Source: Membranipora membranacea (taxonomy: Eukaryota > Bryozoa > Gymnolaemata > Cheilostomatida > Membraniporidae). Taken from it: a stretch of 64,000 nt of DNA. Made by a program: the position numbers and the translations under genes. Under the pieces are notes generated by a model, which was given only the letters and a program-made list of their open reading frames with translations, ran no database searches and was not told where the DNA came from. Position 1 is the first letter of the stretch, and the number at the start of each line of letters is the position of its first letter. The stretch covers positions 15,996,001-16,060,000 of the forward strand of contig OU612068.1 in assembly GCA_914767715.1 (NCBI GenBank), given 5' to 3'. Of the stretch, positions 37,401-47,145 are shown in pieces.

Positions 37401-40400
37401 AGAAACTCAGATTTTGCTCGTTTTCAGAGATGAATAATATATAAACAATGCTAAATGTTGCCTTACAATAATTTATGCCATATTATTAATGAATGATCCA
37501 GTATTAGATTCTAGTTGTGATAAGCTATGTAAATGATACTGCACTGCCTATACTAATAATGCCTCTCACTGTACTCACTGTAATAATACTCTCACTGCAC
37601 TGCCTATTCAAGTCATTTCTAAATCAATGATCAAACAATGATCCCAGAGATCCCAAGATATTATTATGGCTAAATAGAAATTGGAATTTTAGACATGTTA
37701 AAAAAGTGATTTTGCAGGTGAACCGGATAAATCAAGGCAATGATTTCAATAGCATCACATTACATTAATTATGCCTTTCTACCCTGGCGCCTCAATTCGA
37801 TTATTGCACTGCCTATACTAATAATGTCTCTCACTGCACTCACTGTAATAATACTCTCACTGCGCTGCCTATTCAAGTCATTTCTAAATCAATGATCAAA
37901 CAATGATTTCTAATCGTTATGGAAAATCAACACTTAACACCCCAACTGAGATGAATAATAAAGATAACATCAAACTTTTGCATGAGAATAATGTGTGGTA
38001 TTTGTTCTGGGTATTTGATTTCATTTGTGATTAGCTATGCTCTTATTGAACTGCCAATCCCAGAGATTTGCAAAAGAGATTATTATGGCTAAATAGAAAT
38101 TGGAATTTTAAGCAGTCCACAGACCAGCTAGAAAACTAGAGCTAGTAAAAATAAAATAGAGCTTGAAATTCTAGCTTTGCTCATTATCTCCTCATTTTTC
38201 ACTGCAGACACAAAGCGTGTTTACAAGCTGCGATATAATCATAAGGTTAGCTATCAGCCAATGATATTCCATAAACAAAGCCTTTTAATGATTCCCGTCA
38301 TAAACGTGCCACTGGATACTGCTTATTAACCAAGAGCATCACATCATACAAAATTTCCTAGAGCGATGCCCTCAAATGCAAGTTCCATACATTAGTAGCA
38401 AGCTCCTTTAATGACAAAGTATATGCATCCTTTTCTCACAACATTTCATGTTTGTGATAGCTAGTAAATCAATAAAAACCTAGAGCATTGCTTGTAAACA
38501 TAAAATCGTAAATAATTTTAGATTTGATCCAGATGAACCAATTCATATGGACTATCCAAGGCCATCGCCACAGGTGAAAATGAATCCCCATGATGTAAAA
38601 ATATGTTTGGAAAAATATTGTTTTAGAGGCTGACGAATTGAGCCGCCAGGGTAGAAAGGCATATAATTGATGTAATGTGATGCTATTGAAATCATTGCCT
38701 GGATTTATCCGGTTCACCTGCAAAATGACTTTTTTAACATACCTAAAATTCAAATTTCTATTTAGCCATAATAATCTATTTGCAAATCACTGGGAGAGCA
38801 ATAAGAGCATAGCTTATCACAAATGAAATCAAATACCCACAACAAATACCACACATTATTCACATGCAAAAGTTTGATGTCATCTCAGTCTGAACCGAGA
38901 TGCTTTGACAGAAAGGCAAGTTGGGTGTAATGTGTTGATATTCAAATTAAAGACTAGGTTCATTCAATCATGTCAAGTTCATTACAAGCTAAATTTTAAA
39001 AGCGTTCTCAAATACAAATTGGAATCTCACATAAATGACTTGAATAGGCAGCGCAGTGAGAGCGCAGCTTATCACAACTAGAATCTAATACCTTTTAAAA
39101 AGGATCATTCATTAATAATATGACATAAATTATTGTAAGGCAACATTTAGCATCGTTTATATATTATTCATCTCTGCCAACGAGCAAAATCTGAGTTTTA
39201 GCTCACATTTTAAAATCCCCTGAGAAGCCTGAGTTGAACCCAAAAATCTGAGTAACTCGGGCTAAATCTGAGTGGTTGAGAGCCCTGGTAATATTGTCTG
39301 TGATATGTAACAAATCAATCAAATCAATCAGGTAAAGACCAGAGAAGGCAGGGGAGGGATTTTGTTTTGCAGCTTAATTTGAGTTAGAAGTTTTCCAAAT
39401 GCAGTCACCAATAGCTCCTTGGCCATATGCCATCAACAGCTTGAAGTCAATATAGTTAGTTGGGTATCCAGATAAATCACAGTATGAAAGGTTTTTTACT
39501 ATTGTATCTACTGTCATGAGGATATTGCTCACTGTGTTAATGGCTGTGATGCCATACAGAGAGCAAGGAGTTACAGGGGCCTTAGCCCATGATAATATTC
39601 AAAATTGTATTGTGCTAACCTAAATTATTAGCCATCCTTTTGTAAGCCTCTATAAATAAATAAATAAGCAATCACTACTATCCATTCATCCAGAGTTAAC
39701 CAGGGGAAGGCAATTTCTAATTTATTCATGATCTATACTACTCACCCTTGTAACATCTATTATTTGTCAATCTTGAATAATCTCTGCATTGAATAAGAGT
39801 GATGACAATGATTGATGGTCAAAATTAAGAAAGCAATGTCAAGATTAAAATTATTTTTCTATGTAGTTGAGAATTTCTGCATTACTTAATTTCTCCATTG
39901 TTGATCATAGTCCCAAAAAAAAGCTTGCAGGTAAAAAGTCAAATGAATTATTTTTAGCAAAATGAGAGCAGATAACTCCAAATTTGTTCAGCCCATTGTT
40001 TTGGATATGAGTTTGAATCCACAGGAAAAGTATATAAAAGTGGTTCAATATTGTGAGTGGCACTGGGGTGAGTTGGGGGAGTGTATTTTACACACTCATG
40101 CAGAAAACTACATCCAGTCAAATTAATTTAAGCTTAATATATACCACTTTCCCATCCCCCTATCAATCCTTGACCCAGTATAGTATGCCTACCTGTAAAT
40201 ATGAGAGCACTACATAGTAAATCTTTTGATTGTATGACTAAACAGAGAGACATTGCGACAACACAAACCATCACAAACCAACACAATTATGAGATTATGT
40301 TGACTCAATCTTGTCACCAAACAATAGCGTGTGCTCCTGTTTTTAAAAACAATTTTAATTAGCCACACAATTAGATATTTTATTGTGAATAGCAACACAT

Positions 40401-43400
40401 GATAACAATCTATGAGAAGAATGCTGTGTGTACAGCCTCTGCTTACAATTGATGTTGCTAGCATAATGAATTATTCTGTGTTAAACACTTTCCAGCTCCT
40501 ATCTCAATTTTAACTTATGAATCCCTATGCTCAGTGCCAAGATATGCACATATTTTGGTAACCTTCCATTTATCATAATAGTTAGATTGCAATTCAGTAT
40601 TCATAGATCAGCTTCTTGCTATAATCTGTAATCAAAGAGAAAACCATGCATCCCAATTGACAAGCCCTCGGGGCTAACAAAACCCATGACCTCCAACGCA
40701 TGCGCGCTGTGCGACTGACACTCTAACGTATGTCACCAACTCTTAAATCCATCTCATTCTTGATAGCACGCTTTCTGCATCAAACAATCGAAGCTTACAA
40801 AATAATCTATTTTAACCACAATTTCTAAATTGAAAGATTCATACCCGTTTGTGTTGACTAAATAAGCCATCACAAAATTACAAAGAAGATCTTTCCGAAC
40901 CCACAGAGTCAGTATATTTTGGAGGCATGTGTCATGTGAGATTATAATAATAATAATAATAATAGCCATTCGCATCATGGTTGCACTAGTCTAAGTGCCC
41001 AGACTCCAAGGCGCAGGGAGTTACTTGCGCAAACTATTATAGTTTGCGCAAGCAACTCCCTGCGCCTTGGAGTCTGAGCACTTAGACTATGGTTGCACTA
41101 GCTTGCCATGCACTTCTAGTAGCTTGACTCAGGAGGCTCTACTGGTCGTGGAGCAAGTCGATTGAATAATATAAAACTCAAGCACTTTCTAGACTATCAA
41201 ATGTTTGACAAAGGTGAAAAAACCTATATATACATGAAATTACAACTAAACTACACATGAATAAAAATTTTGTTGAGAGATTAATCATTGAAATAAGATG
41301 GGAAACCAATCAAGACCATTAGTGCCTAAGACTTATTTCCACATTTGAAGTTGAATGATAAGATTTCCTGCTAAATTACTGAATTCGAATCATTTAATTC
41401 ATGATCAGAATATTTTGTAAAATGTAGTATTAACAATTTATAATCTTTGGTAATCACAGTATTAGGCTACCAGTAGCAGATTATAATTGTACTTGTTGCA
41501 TTTGGGACATAGGATTATTGTGCCTCATACATTGATTGAATTGAAAGCTTGTTATAGAAGAGGCTTTGTTTAGACAAAGAGAGTATATCAAAGGCTAAGG
41601 TCTCTGGTGTATTGCGCAATCGTAAGCACACATCAGGCATACTTTCAAAAAACAGATATACATGTTACATTTTGCTTGCATGCAACTTAGAATGATGCAA
41701 AAATCGGCATATCTGGTCAGCCCTATTCTGAATAACCAAAAGAAATTTGGAAGTAATCGGACTATTGGAAGTAGGTGTGCGATACATTACTATGATAGTA
41801 ACGGCTGTTTTTTGTAGATTTCTTTGAGAAATAATATTTTTTTAAATATTATTGTGGCTCATTGGGTTTATATTGGTATAATACATAATTATATGTGGGT
41901 TTAGTTCACCCATGTTAAATACACTTCCCTAGAGTGAAGTTCAAAGTTTGGTCAGGAGGAGATAATCACCAAAATCAGCCAATACTTTTAATGAACTGAG
42001 CTGAGACTATTCTCTCGCTGGCAAACATTGCCCTAGTATAATCTGCTGCGAGAAGCGTTGTAGCGTGTGATCATAAGCCGCTTACTATAAAAGGGGCAGA
42101 ACTTAGACCACTAAACAAACAGTTTTCCCTCGCTAAGCTGTAAACACTCGCACATGTGCAGTCCCTCTTCGACATGTTAAAAAAGTGATTTTGCAGGTGA
42201 GCCGGATAAATCCAGGCAATGATTTCAATAGCATCACATCACATTAGTTATGCCATTCTACCCTGGCGCCTTTAAATCAATATTTTTACAAACATCATAA
42301 TTTAACATCATGGGAATTCGTTTTCACCTGTGGCGACGGCCTTGGTTAGTCCATATGAATTGGTTCATCTGGATCAAATCTAAAATTATTTACGATTTTA
42401 TGTTTACAAGAAATGCTCTAGGTTTTTATTGATTTACTAGCTATCACAAACATGAAATGTTGCGAGAAAAGGATGCATATACTTTGTCAATAAATGAACT
42501 TGCTACTAGAGTATGGAACTTGCATTTGAGGGCATCGCTCTAGAAAATTGTGTATGATGTGACCAAGGAGTTGTCTTTAACAATTAAATTAAAAACTTTC
42601 CTTAGTAATTTCTTGTCTATGGTACATATGCTCGTGTGCAAAACAGGCAGACAATAAATGCATAAAGAGGGAAACTACACAACTTTTGAACATCATGAAA
42701 GCTAATGGCTTTGAACTGAGATGCAACATTTTTTTAACAACGTGCATTCTTTGACTTGCTTTGCCAGCTATTCTTTGCACATAATCTTCAAATCTCAGGT
42801 GTTTCACCCAACAATATTTCGGTGCCATCTCAGACGTACCCTCAGCTGTTTATGCTCAGGGCGTTTTACACCTTTAAAATACCACTATGCGACATGCTAA
42901 TATCAAAACTCAGGTTTCGAATCTTCCCAGGATGAGAGCTCTGCTTATCCAGGGAACAAAAAAATTGAAGTGGAGCTCAGCTCCACTTCAAGAAGGGTGT
43001 TTATAACCAAGTGGAGCTGAGCTCCACTTACTCACTGTACAAAAGTACCACTGTTAGTTGCTCATATATTGCCCAGGTTGTGTTGTAGCATTTCATTTTC
43101 TATCTAGCACATTCTCATTAGAACCATACTGACTCTTGTGATCTGACTGGGCATGTAGATCACTGATAAACTAGGTTATCATTACCACAAAGCAGGTGTC
43201 GTAAGGCTAAGTATGTATCATGCGTGACTTGAATTTGGGCATGTGCAAGAACAATGAGTTTAGTTTGGGTTCTGATTGCAACTTTGGAAAGGGGAAATGG
43301 GATATCCCCTGCATAAACTGTCAATCAAAATCAGCTAATAATGACAAGAGAGGATAACTATTAATAACAAATCCGCACGCTTTGGGGAGTATGTCACCAG

Positions 43401-44089
43401 AGCAGGTAGCCAATCGGATGGCTTCAGAATTCCGAGACTCAATTTTGCAGAGATCAGCTCATGCCCAGAGCTGAGCATGCGCAGAATGCATTAGAACTGG
43501 TATGACTACAAGGCTTGTATGAGTGTTATCAGGACCTCTGATTCCGAAGGGAGAATAAAATCTCATCATCCTGAAAGTTATGGCCAATAAATGGTGATTG
43601 CGTAAGTTATATGTGTAACTTAAATTATACATGTAATTTATATAATAATCACCATTTATATATATATATATTTTATATTGTAATATATATCAAACTTTTA
43701 CGACATATACAACTAATTATATATACCGCTGACATAACAATGAAAGTTACCTCATAAACTATAAATTCCAGCTTTAATTGCCTATAAACAATAACTATCT
43801 ATTATATCTTGTTCTGTTTGCAGTGTTTCCAAGCTTTGCTGATGTCAACGGTATCGACTATCACGCTAATCTGTCTGCATTAGGTTTCTCATTGGACACA
43901 CAGTCATTCGGGGACGTCAAACAAATGTTTAGGAACTACAGTTCAATAATCGATCAACTCAAACTTGACTCAAAAGGTGACATACCATTCAAATGCCAAC
44001 ATGTTCTGATTTCTGCTTCAGTATCGCCGTGGCAGAGTCCCTGCATCTGGTTGGCATCATTATCAGTCATTTTAGGAGTTATCCTCTGA
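31496..44089 (+). CDS. Orphan secretory-pathway protein, 515 residues, furin-like sites and hydrophobic C-tail
   Basis: I do not recognise this family. Eight exons join in phase: 31496-31500 (only ATGAG), 31776-31947, 32323-32560, 33114-33302, 35052-35436, 35798-35980, 36813-36922 and 43824-44089 (1548 nt). Residues 1-20 (MRSAIFTLLLFVSGHGVMSD) form a clear signal peptide. The rest is mostly predicted helical, with 11 cysteines and three N-glycosylation sequons (NLT, NLS, NYS). Residues ~265-338 are an acidic repeat built around IAExE and ESELL-type units. Basic sites follow: GKRRKR at 344-349 and KTKR at 381-384, typical of furin/prohormone-convertase cleavage. The last 15 residues (CIWLASLSVILGVIL) suggest a GPI-anchor signal or a tail anchor. 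The 6.9-kb last intron could hide an exon, but the 36922/43824 join is phase-compatible. Likely a processed surface or secreted protein; its role is unknown. Confidence 0.7.
31660..31768 (-). mobile_element. Decayed 3' fragment of the window's LINE family, ending at a splice acceptor
   Basis: The reverse complement resembles the 3' end of the LINE at 52150-53730, sharing TTAATTACA-like sequence, AACTTGTTGACCTCA and ATGTGTTAATCTATGTGAGG-like parts. It lies in intron 1 of the orphan gene and runs to within about ten bases of the acceptor of exon 2 (31776). The fragment is AT-rich, so the outer limit is approximate. Confidence 0.6.
32034..32167. repeat. Inverted repeat with ~45-nt arms in intron 2 of the orphan gene
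   Basis: The left arm contains AGACGGCTCAAATCCAATGC and AGTTAGTGGCATTA. The right arm contains their complements TAATGCCATTAACTCGCAT and CGGAGCCGTCT. The loop is about 25 nt. It is an imperfect palindromic element of undetermined class. Confidence 0.75.
32821..33031. repeat. 14-bp minisatellite (TGGCAAAATGWGAT), about 15 units
   Basis: Consecutive 14-bp units TGGCAAAATGTGAT, TGGCAAAATGAGAC and TGGCAAAATGTCTA tend to alternate, giving a 42-bp higher-order period. Because 42 is a multiple of three, long frames open on both strands (32793-33045), encoding period-14 peptides. These are a by-product of the repeat. It fills most of intron 3 of the orphan gene. Confidence 0.9.
33041..33079. repeat. 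Two-copy ~19-bp tandem repeat
   Basis: ATAGGGTAGATTATAGATA is followed by ATAGGGTAGATTATAAATA, just right of the 14-bp minisatellite and 35 bases before the acceptor of exon 4 (33114). Confidence 0.8.
33333..34722. mobile_element. 1390-bp long inverted repeat bounded by TTAA
   Basis: The arms 33333-34000 and 34051-34722 are near-identical reverse complements of about 670 bp, differing at scattered positions. They are separated by a 50-bp spacer that holds a direct repeat of ACCTCAAAAGTCCCTAAAAA. The outer ends read TTAAGGTAATGTCAAAGACC and its complement, so the element is bounded by TTAA. TTAA is the target duplication of piggyBac-type transposons, so a piggyBac-related non-autonomous foldback element is a fair guess. 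No transposase frame is present. It lies in intron 4 of the orphan gene. Confidence 0.85.
36461..36715 (+). mobile_element. tRNA-headed SINE
   Basis: A Pol III A box (TGGTTCAGTTGGTTAGAGCG, from 36468) and a B box (GGTTCGAATCC, 36521-36531) lie in a tRNA-like head. A non-tRNA body (TGGTTGGCCCCAAGGTGTCC and onward) and an AT-rich TATATATAAATATA tail follow. The head does not close into a complete tRNA acceptor stem, so it is a retroposon rather than a tRNA gene. It lies in intron 6 of the orphan gene. Confidence 0.75.
37315..39287. mobile_element. Head-to-head pair of an unclassified ~1-kb repeat (large imperfect inverted repeat)
   Basis: 37315-37525 is the reverse complement of 39030-39287, sharing AGGGCTCTCAACCACTCAG and ATGCTAAATGTTGCCTTAC. 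37694-37800 is the reverse complement of 38640-38745, sharing CAGGTGAACCGGATAAATC and TTCTACCCTGGCG. The right half looks complete and the left half is rearranged and shortened, with a duplicated CACTGCCTATACTAATAATG block. A third part-copy lies at 42174-42560 and a fragment at 9195-9285. No recognised protein was found. It lies in the last intron of the orphan gene. Confidence 0.75.
40987..41089. mobile_element. Mutator-type palindromic MITE, copy 1 (103 bp, 9-bp target duplication)
   Basis: A near-perfect palindrome starts TAGTCTAAGTGCCCAGACTC and ends with the complementary GAGTCTGAGCACTTAGACTA. It is flanked on each side by TGGTTGCAC (40978-40986 and 41090-41098). A 9-bp target duplication is typical of Mutator-like elements. 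The same element occurs at 47892-48021. Confidence 0.9.
42087..42095 (+). promoter_or_regulatory. Strong TATA-box match without an associated ORF
   Basis: TATAAAAGG lies in a GC-containing context (CTATAAAAGGGGC). The following ~80 bases contain no usable coding start; the first ATG gives only a handful of codons before running into the repeat copy at 42174. It may be a chance match or a remnant promoter. Confidence 0.25.
42174..42560 (+). mobile_element. Third copy of the unclassified repeat found at 37315-39287
   Basis: It starts ACATGTTAAAAAAGTGATTT and continues collinearly with the reverse complement of 38340-38760, through TGGTTCATCTGGATCAAATC and AACTTGCATTTGAGGGCAT. Divergence is a few percent with small indels. 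The shared left boundary at ACATGTTAAAAAAG with 37694 may mark a true element subunit. Confidence 0.75.
42965..43029. repeat. Two adjacent short palindromes with the same core
   Basis: 42965-42991 (27 nt) and 43009-43029 (21 nt) are both built on AAGTGGAGCT and AGCTCCACTT, separated by 17 bases. Each folds into a near-perfect hairpin with a one-base centre mismatch. Confidence 0.75.
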
Positions 44090-44355
44090 CGGAGTTATAT
44101 TTTATATACTGATACAAAAAAAGTCATTGAAGTTTGTTAGGCATAGGTAAAACTGCTTTAAATGACACTGAAATTTTGAGCATAAAAATAAGAAGTTTTA
44201 TTACATGATAACATTTATAACATTTATTGGTCGTATCATGATTCTTGACATGATCGAAGCGTCAGTAAAGAGGTAAAGGTGTAGTAATTACATTTTTGTC
44301 TCATGTTGTTTCTTTGTATGATGATTGTGATCATTTTAGTAGGAAAGCATAAAAA

Positions 44356-44361
44356 TAATAA
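44356..44361 (+). terminator. Candidate poly(A) signal of the orphan secreted-protein gene
   Basis: AATAAA lies about 267 bases past the stop at 44087-44089. It is the first canonical match seen after the stop; the ATAAAA-type sites before it are weaker. Confidence 0.35.
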
Positions 44362-44436
44362 AAATAGGACTTGTTGGAGGCCTTATCCCTCCAAACAAAA
44401 GACACTTCAACGAAAAGAATCTAAGTTTTTGCCTGA

Positions 44437-44768
44437 TTTTATTTATTTATTTATTTATTGAGGTTTTCTAAAAGTTTATAATTAAAGCAAATTAAAAATA
44501 ACTTGTTTACCTCACACACATAGATAAAAAAAATGACTTGAATAAAAAGATATAAGTGGTAGGGTGTTACATACTATATAGTGTGTAGGATAATGAAAGC
44601 ATGTTATCATAAATTGCATGAATAAGATGAAAAAAGAAAAGAAGAAACAGAGAGTGGCAAACAAAAATACAAGTTAACAACATTAGGTAGGATTAAATGA
44701 TAATGATTCATGAGGCTTGGTTGATTTAGTTACCAATGTATGAAAAATATTTAAAAAGGCTGATTTGC
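44437..44768 (-). mobile_element. 5'-truncated copy of the LINE family, minus strand (332 bp)
   Basis: The reverse complement matches the 3' end of the element at 52150-53730, from the last codons of its ORF (GGCAAATCAGCCTTTTTAAA) through the 3' UTR (CTATATAGTATGTAACACCC) to the AATAAATAAATAA tail. The similarity is high, so both copies are fairly recent. The rest of 44362-45731 holds nothing that I recognise. Confidence 0.85.
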
Positions 44769-45731
44769 ATATTTATGTATGGTAAAATGGAATTGAGTCA
44801 TATAAGAGGAAGTTGGTCCTTCAATTTGTTGCGTTGCGTCAGGTTTATATTTTCTTTTGTTCTGTTTTTTTTTCTATTCTATATCGCTCTTTTCCGAGTT
44901 TTTGTATTTATTTATCTAGCAAACCTTCTGCCCAATTTTAGTTAATAAAATCTAATAACTACTGATCAAATAAAACTGTGGTAGTAGTGCAGATGACCAT
45001 TAGATTAAAAGTCTGAATCCATTCTGTCAGCACCTAGATATAAACTGTTGACGGTGCCTTTATTGGCATGAAGAATGTGTTGCCTCAACATAAAGATTGC
45101 AATTTGCAGTTACTAACTTACTGTTATTGGCGACAAAATGTTCGGTAACCGTTTCCCATGCAATACAGCCTAAAGTGCAAGCAAGGTGATGTGATAGTAA
45201 ATGAAAGTATGAGTAATATACTGGTTATAATCCCTATAAGTCACTCTAAGCGTCAGACTATCTGGCACAGCCTTTGCTTTTTTACCTTGTTTTTTAAACT
45301 TTCATGCCAAAATCTTTTATTGATTAAATCAAATTGAATTATAAAAATATATATGTGAAAAACAAGAAGGATGCCTTGATATACGATGTCCTGTTCTCAT
45401 TGAGGAGTAAACAGCGGTTACTGAGAAATCACAGAGGTAAGTAAAATTTATGGAATCCAAACCAGAGCAAATTGAAAATCACAGTAAGACTTTACCCGTA
45501 ACCAAGAGTTGTAATTTTGACAATATGTATTGGCATAAGAAGCTTGCAACATGACATATACTGCAATATGCATATACATATACTGCAAGTTCAGCATTTA
45601 CATCAGCGACCAGACAATCATTGGGCTTTTGTTTAATCAGAAATAAATGTGAGACTTTCTTATGGAGAATATTTTAGACAGCAATTTTCATGTCTATTAT
45701 GGCTGCTCTTTTGCTGCCAAATCTAAAACCG

Positions 45732-45803
45732 TGCGTCAGCCGGGAATCGAACCCGGATCTATTGCTTGGAAGGCAACAATGCTAACCTTTACACCACCGA
45801 CGC
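45732..45803 (-). tRNA. tRNA-Gly (anticodon TCC), copy 1
   Basis: A 72-nt cloverleaf. The 7-bp acceptor stem GCGTCGG/CTGACGC contains one G-T pair, and the discriminator base is A. The anticodon loop CTTCCAA gives TCC, which reads GGA and GGG glycine codons. The B box is GGTTCGATTCC. A TTTT run lies just past the 3' end on the minus strand, as expected for Pol III termination. It is identical to the copies at 49039 and 50941 but inverted. Confidence 0.93.
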
Positions 45804-47072
45804 TTGATAATATACATTAATATATATATATAAGATTTAAACATGTGTGGTGGGGAGGGGTTGGTGGAAAGTGGCGCACTCATGCTTCCTTGATAATCCT
45901 GTGATTAATTAACAATTATCTCTGATTAACGGATCCCTGCGGCTTCTAGCAGTAAGGTCTGACTGAACTGCAAACCATTGCACTCTAAAGATATTTGATA
46001 AAATACATATGATTTTTTTTTTCCACAAAAAAATATCATTTGTATTTTCATATACAATGTGATTACTGTAATTTACATAATGCTAGTATATACACAGATC
46101 AAGGACATTTGATTCATTGATTAAAATACTTATATTGATTAAGTCCAGTCAGTTGATGGAATATCCAAAACTTAGTTTCGATTCTTTAAGATAATATATA
46201 ACATAGATGTTTCACGGGGACAGGTCAGAAATGATTGACTCGGTTGAAAGCGGATTGCTTACAAGTCAGTTCTTGTCAAACAATGCCATTATTACCAAGA
46301 TTAAAGCAAAGAGTAGTATCGAGTTTGCTTTGGGATATAACAATACAGTGCAGTTCGTTTAATTCAAATATCCGGAGACCACAAAAATTCGCCCTAATTA
46401 AGCAGAGAGGATTAAAGTGACATTAGAATGCGCTGAGATCTGCCTGAGCGACCAATTCTCCTTGTCTGAATCAACAGGAGTTCTGAATTATAAAGCCTGA
46501 ATCAACCAACCAGCTTACACTGTATAAGGAAGTTTGAAGAATTAGGGTGCACAAATTCCATGAATGTATCTGTTGTTACCACATAACTGTGTTTTCATTA
46601 ATCAACATCAGATAACAGATGATATTATCTAATAATTTTATTACTTAATTATTATGGCTGATTACTTCAAGGAACCATTAGCTGACATTTTGGGTGAGAG
46701 TAGTTGTTATTGGTTGTTACCTAGTCAAATAGCCAATCAGATTCAACACCACTTCTGAAGGGAAACGTAGTCTTTACAATCGACTGCCACAGCGTGAGGA
46801 TCTGTTCCCTGCTGAAAGATGCACATATGCCACATAGCCATATGGGAGAAGTTGGTGACGCTCACTTGTTGAAGGACTAGATCTCCAAACTCCTGTCTGT
46901 ATATACTGTTTTAGAACTCTGACTATCTCATCATTGAAACAAATATCATGACAATGAAGATCACTGTAATTACAATGTTGTTGAACAACAACATTGCAGT
47001 CGCCACAATGTAAATAAACATATTATACAACTTCTTCCTATCAAAGCAGGAAACTTGAATGAGAATTTGTCC
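45804..47072. other. Intergenic region before the small secreted-protein gene
   Basis: No exon or repeat was recognised. Short open frames here, such as 46235-46420, lack splice or promoter context. Confidence 0.45.
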
Positions 47073-47073
47073 G

Positions 47074-47080
47074 TATAAGT
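47074..47080 (+). promoter_or_regulatory. TATA-like box of the small secreted-protein gene
   Basis: TATAAGT lies 72 bases before the ATG at 47146. It parallels the TATAAGG found 59 bases before the start of the larger orphan gene. Confidence 0.45.
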
Positions 47081-47145
47081 ACAGATTGTTTCCATAATAT
47101 TGGCAGTCTTTCTCTTTGCCTTCATTCCTGTGATACTGGCTGAAA

